From Pseudomonas sp. CAN1 (GTDB lineage: Bacteria > Pseudomonadota > Gammaproteobacteria > Pseudomonadales > Pseudomonadaceae): a stretch of DNA of 64,000 nt. How positions within the stretch are numbered: the first letter of the stretch is position 1; every line of letters begins with the position of its first letter. This document shows positions 1 through 9,296 of the stretch, piece by piece. Where the stretch lies: positions 62,001 to 126,000 of the forward strand of contig NZ_JASMRU010000007.1 of the NCBI RefSeq assembly GCF_030462585.1. The letters run 5' to 3'. The notes beneath the pieces are model-generated. The model ran no database searches, was not told where the DNA came from, and saw only the letters and a program-made list of their open reading frames with translations. The position numbers and the translations under genes are program-made.

Positions 1-350
1 ACCAGCGGCAGGGCCTCGGCGCTGCCACTGCCGTTGCTGTGGATCTGCCCGATCACCATGCGCCGGCTGGAGGGCACCGCCTCCACGCGCAGGGTGGCGA
101 CCATCAGGTTATCCGCCAGCGGATAACGCCAGGTGAACAGGCGGCCGTCGGGCTTGGTCTCGCGCAGTTCGGTACGGGGGAATTCGCTGCCGGTGGTATG
201 CGCACCGTTCACCGGCACCCAGAACACCACGCCATCGGCGCTGCGCTGGAAATACGGGCTCTGGTAGTCGCGGCGCAGTTGCGCCGTGGAGATGGTCGCG
301 GCCGGGCCGCGCTGGGGAATGGTCAGATTCCAGGTGCTCAGGTCCAACAT
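1..350 (-). CDS. Alginate lyase, polysaccharide lyase family 7 (N-terminal part)
   Basis: Only the first 116 residues lie in the window; the gene runs off the left edge. The reading begins MLDLSTWNLTIP. It carries the PL7 signatures RTELR (about residues 59-63) and QIH (102-104), which line the catalytic cleft that cuts alginate by beta-elimination. No signal peptide is visible at this start, as in the short cytosolic-looking PL7 enzymes of Pseudomonas. The ATG at 350 is preceded by a weak GATAGG. It is divergent from the dienelactone hydrolase-like gene at 567. From memory, P. aeruginosa has the same pair (PA1166/PA1167). The family call is firm; substrate preference is inferred. Confidence 0.85.
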   Translation of the reverse strand, partial: MLDLSTWNLTIPQRGPAATISTAQLRRDYQSPYFQRSADGVVFWVPVNGAHTTGSEFPRTELRETKPDGRLFTWRYPLADNLMVATLRVEAVPSSRRMVIGQIHSNGSGSAEALPL

Positions 351-566
351 CGGCCTATCGCTTTGCGGGTCAGGACATGGGCGTCAGGGTAGACGAGGCT
401 GACGGACTTTTCACCCGCCGGGCATCGCCATTTCCGAGGTGACAAGCCCGTGCTTGAGCGCCCGCGCAAGCACTGCGCGGGCGTTTTTGCCGTCAGCGAC
501 TATCTTCTGTTGGGTCCGTCTCCCAACGCCTTCATCAAATCCCGGCCATCGCCACGGAGAGCCACC

Positions 567-1367
567 ATGCGCCTGTTATCCGCCCTGTTGCTGTTCGCCT
601 TCGCGGCCAGCGCCCACGCCGCTATCCAGACCCAGGAAATTCCCTACGAATCCACTGACGGCACGAAGATGATCGGCTACTACGCCTACGACGACGCCAA
701 GTCCGGCATCCGCCCTGGCGTCATCGTCGTCCACGAGTTCTGGGGCCTGAACGACTATGCGAAAAGCCGCGCTCGGCAGCTCGCCGAACTGGGCTACAGC
801 GCCCTGGCCATCGACATGTATGGCGATGGCAAGCACACCGACCACCCCAACGACGCCAAGGCCTTCATGGCCGAGGCGCTGAAGAATGCCGACGCCGCCA
901 AGGCGCGCTTCCAGGCTGGCCTGGAGCTGTTAAAGAAGCAGCCGCAGACCGACCCGAGCAAGATCGCCGCCATCGGCTACTGCTTCGGCGGCAAGGTGGT
1001 ACTGGACATGGCCCGCGCCGGCCTGCCACTGGCTGGCGTGGCCAGCTTCCACGGCGTACTGGCAACCCAGACGCCGGCCCAGCCGGGGCAGATCAAGGCG
1101 AAGATCCTGGTCGAGCACGGCGGCGCCGACACCCTGGTGCCGCCCGAAAGCGTCGCCGCCTTCAAGGCCGAGATGGACAACGCCAAGGCCGACTACAAAC
1201 TGGTGATCCAGCCCGGCGCCAAGCACAGCTTCACCAGCCCGGATGCCGACAAGCACAAGGGGCACGGCCTGGACGTGGGTTACGACAAGACCGCCGACCA
1301 GAAGTCCTGGGCGGACCTGCAGGCGTTCTTCAAGGAAATCTTCGACGTGAAACCGGACGCGCAGTAA
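567..1367 (+). CDS. Secreted dienelactone hydrolase family protein
   Basis: 266 residues. A signal peptide (residues 1-19, ending AHA) precedes an alpha/beta-hydrolase of the DLH family. The triad is visible as Cys139 in GYCFGG, Asp188 in GGADTLVP and His220 in AKHSF; a cysteine nucleophile is the DLH hallmark. The ATG at 567 is chosen because GGAGA lies 7 bases upstream and it begins the signal peptide. An in-frame upstream extension to 450 would put non-signal residues in front. The natural ester or lactone substrate is unknown. It stands alone on its strand between the PL7 lyase and pcpS. Confidence 0.88.
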   Translation: MRLLSALLLFAFAASAHAAIQTQEIPYESTDGTKMIGYYAYDDAKSGIRPGVIVVHEFWGLNDYAKSRARQLAELGYSALAIDMYGDGKHTDHPNDAKAFMAEALKNADAAKARFQAGLELLKKQPQTDPSKIAAIGYCFGGKVVLDMARAGLPLAGVASFHGVLATQTPAQPGQIKAKILVEHGGADTLVPPESVAAFKAEMDNAKADYKLVIQPGAKHSFTSPDADKHKGHGLDVGYDKTADQKSWADLQAFFKEIFDVKPDAQ

Positions 1368-1385
1368 ATCGCAGGCAATAAAAAA

Positions 1386-1407
1386 CGGGAGCCCATTCGG
1401 GCTCCCG
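1386..1407. terminator. GC-rich hairpin after the DLH gene
   Basis: CGGGAGCCC-ATT-CGGGCTCCCG forms a near-perfect stem just after the stop codon at 1367. The homopolymer run (AAAAAA) lies on its left side, so it has classic intrinsic-terminator form only on the minus strand. On the plus strand the downstream bases are CACTCAATC. It may still act as a 3' end stabiliser for the plus-strand gene. Confidence 0.5.
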
Positions 1408-1606
1408 CACTCAATCAAGTGTCTAAGGTCAGAGCCCGCCTTGGCGGCACTCCAACAACAACCTCACCTGCGTCCCCTTTGGGGAACGCGGCGCGCAGTG
1501 TGACAAAGCTTGTCGGACGAATCCGTACGCCTTTGGTGAAGGTTTGCAAAGGAATGTAAGTGCCGCGTGACTGGTGAGCCACGTTCTGGCGCGGCAGAAT
1601 GTCCCC

Positions 1607-2317
1607 ATGACCACCCTTCCCGCTTTCTGCACCCCTCTCGACGCCGACTGGCCCCTGCCGACACCGCTGGCCGGCTGCCAGCTGCGCAGCACCCGTTTCG
1701 ACCGCCAGCGCCTGCAGGCCGGGGATTTCGCCCTGGGCCAGGTCGAGCCGCCAGCGAACATCCAACGCTCGGTCGCCAAGCGCCAGGCCGAATACCTCGC
1801 CGGGCGCCTCTGTGCGCGTGAGGCGCTGCTGGCGGCGGGTGGGCCGGCGCAGGTGCCGGGCACCGATGAAGAACGGGCGCCAGTCTGGCCGGCGGGCTTC
1901 TGTGGCTCCATCACCCATGGCGACGGCTGGGCAGCGGCCATCGTCGCGCACAACAGCGAATGGCGTAGCCTCGGCCTGGACGTGGAGAACCGCCTGGAAA
2001 CCGCGCGCGCCGAACGTCTGGCCGCGGAAATCCTCACGCCGGACGAACTCGCGCGCCTCGATCCGCAGCAGGCGGCGTTGCAGGTCACCCTCACATTTTC
2101 CTTGAAGGAGAGCCTGTTCAAGGCGCTCTTCCCGCTGGTGCGCAAGCGCTTCTACTTCGAGCACGCCGAGCTGCTCAGCTGGTCCGCAGGCGGCCACGTG
2201 CAGTTGCGCCTGCTGACCGATCTGTCGGAGGAATGGCACCACGGCAAGGAGGTCGCCGGGCAATTCAGCCTGTTCGACGGACGCCTGCTGAGCCTGGTAG
2301 CGATCCCCGCGATCTGA
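1607..2317 (+). CDS. pcpS: 4'-phosphopantetheinyl transferase PcpS
   Basis: 236 residues. It transfers the phosphopantetheine arm of CoA to carrier proteins of fatty acid and siderophore synthesis in the cytoplasm. The EntD/PcpS-type signatures are present: a GLDVE metal-binding motif at about 123-127 and FSLKESLFKALFP at about 164-176 (the KESxxK block). Its length fits PcpS (about 240). The ATG at 1607 is preferred over the in-frame GTG at 1574 because the resulting N-terminus (MTTLPAF) matches remembered PcpS proteins. Pseudomonas species of this group use this single broad-specificity enzyme for primary and secondary metabolism. It is monocistronic here. Confidence 0.9.
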   Translation: MTTLPAFCTPLDADWPLPTPLAGCQLRSTRFDRQRLQAGDFALGQVEPPANIQRSVAKRQAEYLAGRLCAREALLAAGGPAQVPGTDEERAPVWPAGFCGSITHGDGWAAAIVAHNSEWRSLGLDVENRLETARAERLAAEILTPDELARLDPQQAALQVTLTFSLKESLFKALFPLVRKRFYFEHAELLSWSAGGHVQLRLLTDLSEEWHHGKEVAGQFSLFDGRLLSLVAIPAI

Positions 2318-2348
2318 CTGCTGCGACTGTCAGACACATCCGAAAGTC

Positions 2349-2471
2349 TTGACTTAAAAGTCAGAATTTGGCGTCATGCACGCGCCCCGTGAGCCTGTAC
2401 CCCTTTTGATCCTCGGATTTTGCCTTCAGAGGAATCGTCAGCAGGTATATCGATGTATAGAATCCTATACA
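2349..2471 (+). promoter_or_regulatory. Two palindromes upstream of the OprD-family porin
   Basis: TGACTTAAAAGTCA (2350-2363) is a perfect 14-bp palindrome whose left edge includes TTGACT, a good -35 hexamer. TGTATAG-AATC-CTATACA (2454-2471) has perfect 7-bp arms; its TGTAT/ATACA ends resemble operators bound by GntR/FCD-type repressors. Both lie in the 219-bp gap between pcpS and the porin. Function is inferred from symmetry only. Confidence 0.4.
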
Positions 2472-2536
2472 GCCAGGCGACAACGTCGGGCAACTGGGGA
2501 CCCCACAAAAAGAACACGCACTTCGGAGCAAACGGA

Positions 2537-3910
2537 ATGACCAGAAACACCCTGGCGCTCGCCATTGCGGCCAGCTCGCTCGGTCTCATCGCGCAATCGG
2601 CCCACGCTGGCGGCTTCATCGAAGACAGCAAGGCCAGCCTGACCCTGCGCAACTTCTACATCAACACCGACAACCGCAACGGCACCGCCTCTCCCAGCAA
2701 GCAGGAAGAGTGGGGCCAGGGCTTCATGCTCAACTATTCCTCGGGCTTCACCCAGGGCACCGTCGGCTTCGGCGTTGACGCCCTCGGCCTGCTCGGCGTG
2801 CGCCTGGACGGCGGCGGCAAGGCCGGCAAGGCCGGTATCGATCGCCAGCCCGGCACCATCTTCCCGCTGGAAAGCGATGGCAGCGCCGTCGACGAATTCA
2901 GCAGCCTCGGCATGACTGCCAAGGCGAAGATCTCCAAGACCGAATTCCGCTACGGCACCCTGCAGCCCAAGCTGCCGGTGGTGGTCTACAACGACGCCCG
3001 CCTGCTGCCGATGACCTACGAAGGTGGCCAGGTCACCTCCACCGACATCGACAAGCTGACCCTGACCGGCGGCCAGCTGACCCACACCAAGGGCCGCAAC
3101 TCCACCGACTGGCGCAGCATGTCCATCGCCGGCGCCAACGGCAGCAGCGCCACCTCGCGCGACAGCAACAAGTTCTACTTCGCCGGCGGCGACTACAAGG
3201 CCACCAAGGACCTGACGCTGTCGTACTACTACGGCGAGCTGGATAACTTCTACAAGCAGAACTACCTCGGCCTGGTGCATAACTGGGGTATCGGCCCGGG
3301 CACCCTGAAGTCCGATATCCGCGTCTTCATCAGTGATTCCGACGGCAAGAACGGCAGCGCCTCCGGCCGTGCCGACGGCTACGTCAGCAGCGGTTACTAC
3401 GGCGGCAACAGCCTGAAAGGCGAAGTGGACAACAACGTCTACAGCGGCATGTTCACCTACTCCCTGGGTGGCCACAGCATCGGCGCCGGCTACCAGACCA
3501 TGACCGGCGACAGCGACTTCCCCTACCTCAACCGCGGCGACGGCGAAGGCACCAGCACCTACCTGATCTCCGACGCCCAGCTGCTGAAGTTCAACCACGC
3601 CGGCGAGCGCACCTGGATCGGTCGCTACGCCTACGACTTCGCCGACCTCGGCGTACCGGGCCTGACCTTCAGCGTGCTCTACCTGAACGCCGACAACATC
3701 GACACCAAGGACGGCGACAAGGGCGAGTGGGAACGAGATATCGCCCTGGGCTACGTGGTTCCCGAAGGCACCCTCAAGGGCCTGGGCCTGGCGTGGAAGA
3801 ACGCCACCATGCGTAGCGGCCTGCCGGCAGCGACCACTCCGGGCGTGCCCAACCAGCGCGACCAGGACGAGAACCGCCTGATCGTCAGCTACACCATTCC
3901 GCTGCTGTAA
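2537..3910 (+). CDS. OprD-family outer-membrane porin
   Basis: 457 residues. A Sec signal peptide (cleavage after SAHA, about residue 23) is followed by an 18-strand-type OprD barrel. The mature N-terminus reads GGFIEDSKASLTLRNFYIN, the family's start, and the protein ends in ...SYTIPLL, a typical terminal beta-strand. OprD porins let single classes of amino acids or carboxylates through the outer membrane; the substrate cannot be read from the sequence. The ATG at 2537 follows CGGAGCAAACGGA and begins the signal peptide, so the in-frame upstream extension is rejected. A terminator follows directly, so it is a single-gene unit. Confidence 0.9.
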   Translation: MTRNTLALAIAASSLGLIAQSAHAGGFIEDSKASLTLRNFYINTDNRNGTASPSKQEEWGQGFMLNYSSGFTQGTVGFGVDALGLLGVRLDGGGKAGKAGIDRQPGTIFPLESDGSAVDEFSSLGMTAKAKISKTEFRYGTLQPKLPVVVYNDARLLPMTYEGGQVTSTDIDKLTLTGGQLTHTKGRNSTDWRSMSIAGANGSSATSRDSNKFYFAGGDYKATKDLTLSYYYGELDNFYKQNYLGLVHNWGIGPGTLKSDIRVFISDSDGKNGSASGRADGYVSSGYYGGNSLKGEVDNNVYSGMFTYSLGGHSIGAGYQTMTGDSDFPYLNRGDGEGTSTYLISDAQLLKFNHAGERTWIGRYAYDFADLGVPGLTFSVLYLNADNIDTKDGDKGEWERDIALGYVVPEGTLKGLGLAWKNATMRSGLPAATTPGVPNQRDQDENRLIVSYTIPLL

Positions 3911-3931
3911 GGCGTGGAGTGAAACCAAGAA

Positions 3932-3957
3932 GGGCGGCCAGTGGCCGCCCTTTTTCT
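3932..3957 (+). terminator. Intrinsic terminator of the porin gene
   Basis: GGGCGGCCA-GTGGCCGCCC stem followed directly by TTTTTCTTTT, 21 bases after the porin stop codon. Confidence 0.85.
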
Positions 3958-3994
3958 TTTCTCCCAACCCACTAACTGTGCGCGTTCCGGCTGG

Positions 3995-4078
3995 CGTAGG
4001 AGCGGACTCTGTCCGCGATGTGCCGCCGACCAGTTCGGAGCAGCCGGAAATCGATCGCGGACGAAGTCCGCTCCTACG
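3995..4078. repeat. Inverted REP pair between porin and modC
   Basis: CGTAGGAGCGGACTCTGTCC starts at 3995, and its inverse (GCGGACGAAGTCCGCTCCTA) ends near 4077. Together they form a BIME-like pair in the gap between two convergent genes, the usual place for Pseudomonas REPs. Confidence 0.8.
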
Positions 4079-4123
4079 CTCGGCGAAGCGCCGAAGTTTC
4101 CTGTAGGAGCGTGCCCTGGATGT

Positions 4124-5227
4124 TCAGGCCAGCAACGCCACCGACTTGATCTGCGCCCATACCGCCTGGCCGGCATGCAGGCCGAGCTGGTCGTGGGAGT
4201 AGCGGGTAATGCGCGCCAGCAACGGGGTGCCGGCCACGTCCAGTTTCACCAGCAGGTGCGCGGAATTATCGGTCGGAACGATCTCGACCACGCTCGCCGG
4301 CAGCACGTTGAGGATGCTGCTATGGGCCGCCGGCTCCAGGCTCAGGCTGACGTCCCGCGCCTGCACCTTGATGCGCAGCGCCCTGCCCTTTTCCATCGGC
4401 GCGTGGGCCAGGCGGATGTGCTGCTCGCAGTGCGGCAGCGCCAGGGTCAGCAGGCCGTAGTCGGCGTTGTGCCCGAGCACCTGGCCATCGATCACCACGC
4501 CAGCGTCTTCCAGGTGGGAGATGGGCAGGTCGGTGCGCGCCAGGGTGTCCATCACCGGGCCGCTGGCAATTGCCTTGCCCTGCTCCAGCAGGACCAGGTG
4601 ATCGGCCAGCCGCGCTACCTCGTCGGGCGAGTGGCTGACGTAGAGAATCGGGATATCCAGCTCGTCGTGCAGGCGCTCCAGGTACGGCAGGATTTCCGCT
4701 TTGCGCTTGAGGTCCAGCGCCGCCAGCGGCTCGTCCATCAGCAGCAGGCGCGGGCTGGTCAGCAGCGCGCGGGCCATGCCGACACGTTGGCGCTCGCCGC
4801 CGGACAGGTGTCCCGGCATGCGCTCCAGCAGATGGCCGATGCCCAGCAGTTCGGTGGCCTGCTCCAGCTCGACGCGGTGCTCATCGCGCGGCACGCGCTT
4901 CATGCCATAGGTGAGGTTGCGCTTCACCGACAGGTGCTCGAAAAGGTTGGCGTCCTGGAACACGTAGCCCAGTGCGCGCTTGTGCGGCGGCAGGAACACG
5001 CCGGCTGCGCTGTCCTGCCAGACTTCGCCATTCACCACCAGCCGGCCGAGCGGCGCACGCTCCAGGCCCGCCACGCAGCGCAGGCAGGTGGTCTTGCCGG
5101 AGCCGGAGTGGCCGAACAGCGCGGTCACGCCCTTGCCCGGCAGTTGCAGGTCGACATCCATGCTGAAACCGGAGTAGGCAATCTGGAATCGGGCCTCGAT
5201 GGCGCGTGGGGAAAGCTCTTGCGACAT
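4124..5227 (-). CDS. modC: Molybdate ABC transporter ATP-binding protein ModC
   Basis: 367 residues. It powers molybdate uptake at the inner membrane. Walker [10 protein letters not shown] is at about 39-47, the ABC signature LSGGERQ at 141-147 and Walker B LLLMDEP at 161-167. The C-terminal third is a Mop/TOBE-type oxyanion-sensing domain, which distinguishes ModC from most ABC subunits. The ATG at 5227 is used; an upstream in-frame ATG at 5269 would lie inside modB. It overlaps or nearly abuts modB, so modABC reads as one operon. Length fits ModC (about 360). Confidence 0.95.
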   Translation of the reverse strand: MSQELSPRAIEARFQIAYSGFSMDVDLQLPGKGVTALFGHSGSGKTTCLRCVAGLERAPLGRLVVNGEVWQDSAAGVFLPPHKRALGYVFQDANLFEHLSVKRNLTYGMKRVPRDEHRVELEQATELLGIGHLLERMPGHLSGGERQRVGMARALLTSPRLLLMDEPLAALDLKRKAEILPYLERLHDELDIPILYVSHSPDEVARLADHLVLLEQGKAIASGPVMDTLARTDLPISHLEDAGVVIDGQVLGHNADYGLLTLALPHCEQHIRLAHAPMEKGRALRIKVQARDVSLSLEPAAHSSILNVLPASVVEIVPTDNSAHLLVKLDVAGTPLLARITRYSHDQLGLHAGQAVWAQIKSVALLA

Positions 5228-5234
5228 GCCCACC

Positions 5235-5915
5235 TCAGGCCCAGGCCGAACGGCTGCGGCGGCTCGCATAGAGCGCCAGCAGGACGAAGAACGAGAAGAT
5301 CACCATGCCGCCGGCCAGCCAGTGCGCCTGGGCGTACTCCATGGCCTCGACGTGGTCGAAGATCTGCACCGACACCACGCGGGTCTTGCCCGGGATGTTG
5401 CCACCGATCATCAGCACCACGCCGAACTCCCCCACCGTGTGGGCGAAGCCGAGGATGCTGGCGGTGATGAAGCCCGGCCGCGCCAGCGGCAGGACCACGG
5501 AAAAGAAGGTATCCAGGGGGCTCGCGCGCAAGGTCGCGGCCGCCTCCAGCGGCTTGTTGCCGATGGCCTCGAAAGCGTTCTGCAACGGCTGCACCACGAA
5601 GGGCAGCGAATAGAACACCGAACCCACCACCAGCCCGGCGAAGGTGAACGGCAGGCGCCCCAGGCCCATGCTTTCGGTCGCCTGACCGATGAAGCCGTGG
5701 GGCCCCATGGTGATCAGCAGGTAGAAGCCGATCACCGTGGGCGGCAGCACCAGCGGCAGCGCCACCACCGCTCCCAGCGGGCCTTTCAGCCAGGAGCGGG
5801 TGCGCGACAGCCACCAGGCTATCGGCGTGCCGATCAGCAGGAGGATCAAGGTGCTCAGGGCAGCCAGCTCGATGGTGAGCCGGATGGCCAGGAAATCCTC
5901 CTGCGTGAGGGGCAT
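5235..5915 (-). CDS. modB: Molybdate ABC transporter permease ModB
   Basis: 226 residues with about five membrane segments. The EAA loop that docks with ModC is visible as [20 protein letters not shown] at about 125-145. It sits 7 bases upstream of the modC start and 17 bases downstream of the modA stop, consistent with translational coupling in a modABC operon. Length matches E. coli ModB (229). Confidence 0.95.
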   Translation of the reverse strand: MPLTQEDFLAIRLTIELAALSTLILLLIGTPIAWWLSRTRSWLKGPLGAVVALPLVLPPTVIGFYLLITMGPHGFIGQATESMGLGRLPFTFAGLVVGSVFYSLPFVVQPLQNAFEAIGNKPLEAAATLRASPLDTFFSVVLPLARPGFITASILGFAHTVGEFGVVLMIGGNIPGKTRVVSVQIFDHVEAMEYAQAHWLAGGMVIFSFFVLLALYASRRSRSAWA

Positions 5916-5932
5916 CGCGCTTCCTTAACGAC

Positions 5933-6715
<783 letters not shown>

Positions 6716-6816
6716 TCAAAGGTCGAACTGGCGGGACTGGTCTATAACCTCAGTTCAGTCCCGTGATGCTCCCGGCGCAATGCCGGCCATACACACGAAT
6801 CCAGGAGAGCCGATTC

Positions 6817-7245
6817 ATGAAGGTCAGTGCGCGCAACGTCTTCAAGGGCAGTGTCAAGCAACTGCGTAACGGTGCGGTGAATGCCGAGGTGGTGGTCGCC
6901 CTGCCCGGTGGCAGCGAGCTGGTGGCGATCGTCACCGAGGAAAGCGTGAAGAGCCTGAATCTGGCCCAGGGCAAGGAAGTCATGGCACTGGTCAAGGCGC
7001 CGTGGGTGATGCTGATGACCGACGCCGACGGCATCCGCCTGTCCGCCCGCAACTGCCTGGCCGGCACGGTGAAATCGGTCACCGATGGCGCGGTCAACGC
7101 CGAGGTCGTGCTCAGCCTGCCCGGTGGCGCCGAAGTGGTCGCCGTGGTCACCCGCGATGCGGTGGCCGAACTGGGCCTGGCGGCCGGTGTGAAGGCGACT
7201 GCGGTGATCAAAGCGTCCCATGTGATCCTCGGTGTTCCTGCCTGA
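6817..7245 (+). CDS. Di-Mop molybdate-binding protein
   Basis: 142 residues made of two tandem Mop/TOBE domains (about 1-68 and 73-140). Each starts with a similar block (SARNVFKG / SARNCLAG) and carries the repeat NGAVNAEVVVALPGG / DGAVNAEVVLSLPGG. Such small molbindins store or buffer molybdate in the cytoplasm. The ATG at 6817 has AGGAGAG about 10 bases upstream; the in-frame upstream ATG at 6763 lacks this. It is divergent from modA, so molybdate import and storage share one control region. Confidence 0.92.
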   Translation: MKVSARNVFKGSVKQLRNGAVNAEVVVALPGGSELVAIVTEESVKSLNLAQGKEVMALVKAPWVMLMTDADGIRLSARNCLAGTVKSVTDGAVNAEVVLSLPGGAEVVAVVTRDAVAELGLAAGVKATAVIKASHVILGVPA

Positions 7246-7297
7246 ATCCCTGCGCGGGCCTGTCCCTGACCGGCCCGTCAACCGCGTCCGCAAGCGT

Positions 7298-7322
7298 TCG
7301 TTATAGCAAAAATTACATAACG
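7298..7322. promoter_or_regulatory. ModE-like inverted repeat downstream of mop
   Basis: TCGTTAT (7298-7304) and ATAACGA (7316-7322) are perfect 7-bp arms separated by 11 bases. The TCGTTATA...TATAACGA style resembles ModE operators. It lies 3' of the mop gene and not in the modA/mop divergent gap. Confidence 0.4.
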
Positions 7323-7388
7323 ATAGCGGTGACTCTGCAATACCCCCTAAGAGAGACATTCACACGGGAAGGATGCGGAGTGCAGCGC

Positions 7389-7434
7389 GCGGTGCCATCA
7401 GCCTGTCATGGCACCGCAGCATTCTGCATTTTTT
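7389..7434 (+). terminator. Strong hairpin with T-run
   Basis: GCGGTGCCAT (7389-7398) pairs perfectly with ATGGCACCGC (7408-7417), followed by a small GCAG/CTGC hairpin and TTTTTT (7429-7434). It works as an intrinsic terminator on the plus strand, 144 bases after the mop stop codon, or as the end of a separate short transcript. Confidence 0.65.
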
Positions 7435-7444
7435 GACCCCAAGG

Positions 7445-9070
7445 TCAAATACTGTCGTCGACCTTCGGCGCCTGGCGACGCGGCCACATCAGCGTGAAGC
7501 AGGCTCCACCCAGCGCCTCGCTCCTGGCTATCTCCGCGCGGCCGCCGTGCCAGTGGATGATCCGCCGCACGATGGACAGCCCCAGTCCGTGCCCACCCGT
7601 TACCCGCGCCCGGCTGTCATCGGCGCGGAAGAACGGCTGGAACAGCCGGTGCCATTGCGCTTCCGGCACGCCGGGGCCGTCGTCTTCGACGTCCACCTGG
7701 CAACGGTCCACGCTCACCCGGAAGCTCACCCGCACCCGCCCTTCGGCGTAGCGCAGCGCGTTGGTCAGCAGGTTCTGCAGCGCGCGGTGCAGGTAGCGCG
7801 GTTCGGCCTCGATCCAGCTGCCCTGGTCGAACGGCACCAGCGCACCGGCCTCGCAGGTGACGGTGATTTCCCGGCGCAGCGGAGCAATCTCCGAGACCAC
7901 CTGCTCGACCAGCGCGCCCAGCTCGATGCGCTGGTAGGTCAGCGCCGGCGAGCCCTGCTCCAGGCGCGCATATGTGAGCATCTCGTCCACCAGCTGGTCG
8001 AGGTCCTGGATATCGCCATCCATGCCTTCCATGTACTTGCGTCGGGCCTTGTCGGTCTCGGCGGACTCGATCATCTCCAGCCCGAAGCGCAGCCGCGCCA
8101 CCGGTGTGCGCAGCTCGTGGGAGACCGCCCGCACCAGCTCGCGTTGCACCGTCAGCAACAGGTGCAGTTGTTCGGCCATGTGGTTGAAGGCCCCGGCGAG
8201 CCGCCCCACCGAGTCCGCGCCGCGCACTTCCACGCGGGTATCCAGGCTGCCGCGAGCGATGCGCGTGGCGGCGGACTCCAGGCTGCGCAGGCGCTGCTCC
8301 AGCCCACTGATCAGCAGGAACAGGGTCAGGCCGATCAGCGTCAGCGCCACCACCACGATGATGGTCAACAGCTGCGGCGGATAGGGGTTCATCTGGTAGA
8401 TCGGCCCCAGCTCCAGCACCCAGGGCGTGTCGAGGATGCCGGAGAGCACGCGGATCGAATCGCCGCCCTTGCCCAGCGCCATCACCGTATCGCCCTCTTC
8501 CACCCGACGGCTCTGGTCGTCGTCCAGGTCGACTTCCTTCAGCCGCAGCAGGTGCACCTCGAAGCCGAAACGCTTGTCGCGGACGATGCGCGCCAGGTGA
8601 TAGGGCTGCTCGCTGGCCGGGTAGCGCTTGAGCTCGTCCATCAGCAGGTAGATGGTGGCGCGCGCCAGCTGCTCGCTGACCTGCTCCACCTCGCCGGTGA
8701 GGATCAGCCCTTCGGCCGCACTCACCTGGGTCATGACCTTCACTTCATGGGGCACGCCGGCCTGCACCAGCACCTGGTCGTTCATCAGCCGCGCTCGGCT
8801 GCGCCCTTCCATGCCCAGCGCGTCCAGGCTGGTGAGCTTCAGCGGGATGCCCAGCAGGCGGCTCCACTGGCTCAGGGCGCGCTTGCGGTCCACCTCGTTC
8901 ATGGGCAGCAGCTCGTCCGCCATCAGGCGGAAGGTGCCGCGCGCCAGGTCCTCGCGGTAGCGCTCGCCGCGCACGTCGTTGACCAGGTGCAGCGTCAGCA
9001 CCGCCAGCGCGGCCACCGCCACCAGGGTCAGCAGCATGCCGCCGTAGATGCGCAGGAAGATGGATTTCAT
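7445..9070 (-). CDS. Membrane sensor histidine kinase (RstB-like)
   Basis: 541 residues. TM1 is at about 8-30, followed by a periplasmic sensor region of about 200 residues, TM2 (234-255), HAMP (255-308), HisKA with the phosphorylated His318 in SHELRTP, then an HATPase with N box NLLTNALRY and G boxes DDGPGV and GHGLGLSI. Its partner should be the OmpR-type regulator at 9849-10553; the two are adjacent in P. aeruginosa (PA1157/PA1158, from memory). Here a GNAT gene and a repeat pair separate them. The ATG at 9070 has only a weak upstream ribosome site. The signal sensed is unknown. Confidence 0.9.
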   Translation of the reverse strand: MKSIFLRIYGGMLLTLVAVAALAVLTLHLVNDVRGERYREDLARGTFRLMADELLPMNEVDRKRALSQWSRLLGIPLKLTSLDALGMEGRSRARLMNDQVLVQAGVPHEVKVMTQVSAAEGLILTGEVEQVSEQLARATIYLLMDELKRYPASEQPYHLARIVRDKRFGFEVHLLRLKEVDLDDDQSRRVEEGDTVMALGKGGDSIRVLSGILDTPWVLELGPIYQMNPYPPQLLTIIVVVALTLIGLTLFLLISGLEQRLRSLESAATRIARGSLDTRVEVRGADSVGRLAGAFNHMAEQLHLLLTVQRELVRAVSHELRTPVARLRFGLEMIESAETDKARRKYMEGMDGDIQDLDQLVDEMLTYARLEQGSPALTYQRIELGALVEQVVSEIAPLRREITVTCEAGALVPFDQGSWIEAEPRYLHRALQNLLTNALRYAEGRVRVSFRVSVDRCQVDVEDDGPGVPEAQWHRLFQPFFRADDSRARVTGGHGLGLSIVRRIIHWHGGRAEIARSEALGGACFTLMWPRRQAPKVDDSI

Positions 9071-9110
9071 TGGGGGTTGTTCCGGGGAGGCACGCTGCAG
9101 GTGGGGAGCA

Positions 9111-9279
9111 CCCTCACCCTAGCCCTCTCCCAGAGGGAGAGGGGACTGTACGGAGTACGCGTGAAGATTGGCGCCCTGCTCGGATGGCTCGGTTGGCATC
9201 TGTAACGGCAGGACAGCACCGAACCGGCAGCCGGCACGGACGGCCCCCTCTCCCCCCGGGAGAGGGCTGGGGTGAGGGC
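9111..9279. repeat. Inverted repeat pair of CCCTCACCCTAGCCCTCTCC type
   Basis: 9111-9144 reads CCCTCACCCTAGCCCTCTCC followed by CAGAGGGAGAGGGG. An inverted version (CCCCTCTCC...GGAGAGGGCTGGGGTGAGGG) is at 9244-9279. Another copy lies between nrdA and nrdB (14389-14422) and a partial one near 51841. The pair sits between the GNAT gene and the sensor kinase. Confidence 0.8.
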
Positions 9280-9296
9280 CAGCCCGAGCGCCAGAC

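Noticed and set aside
2465-3967. A 500-codon open frame antisense to the OprD-family porin
   Set aside because: Valine/alanine/glycine-rich shadow of a clear porin gene; it would also run through the porin terminator.
7373-9205. A 610-codon open frame antisense to the sensor kinase
   Set aside because: Low-complexity His/Gln/Arg-rich composition; the opposite strand encodes a complete kinase.
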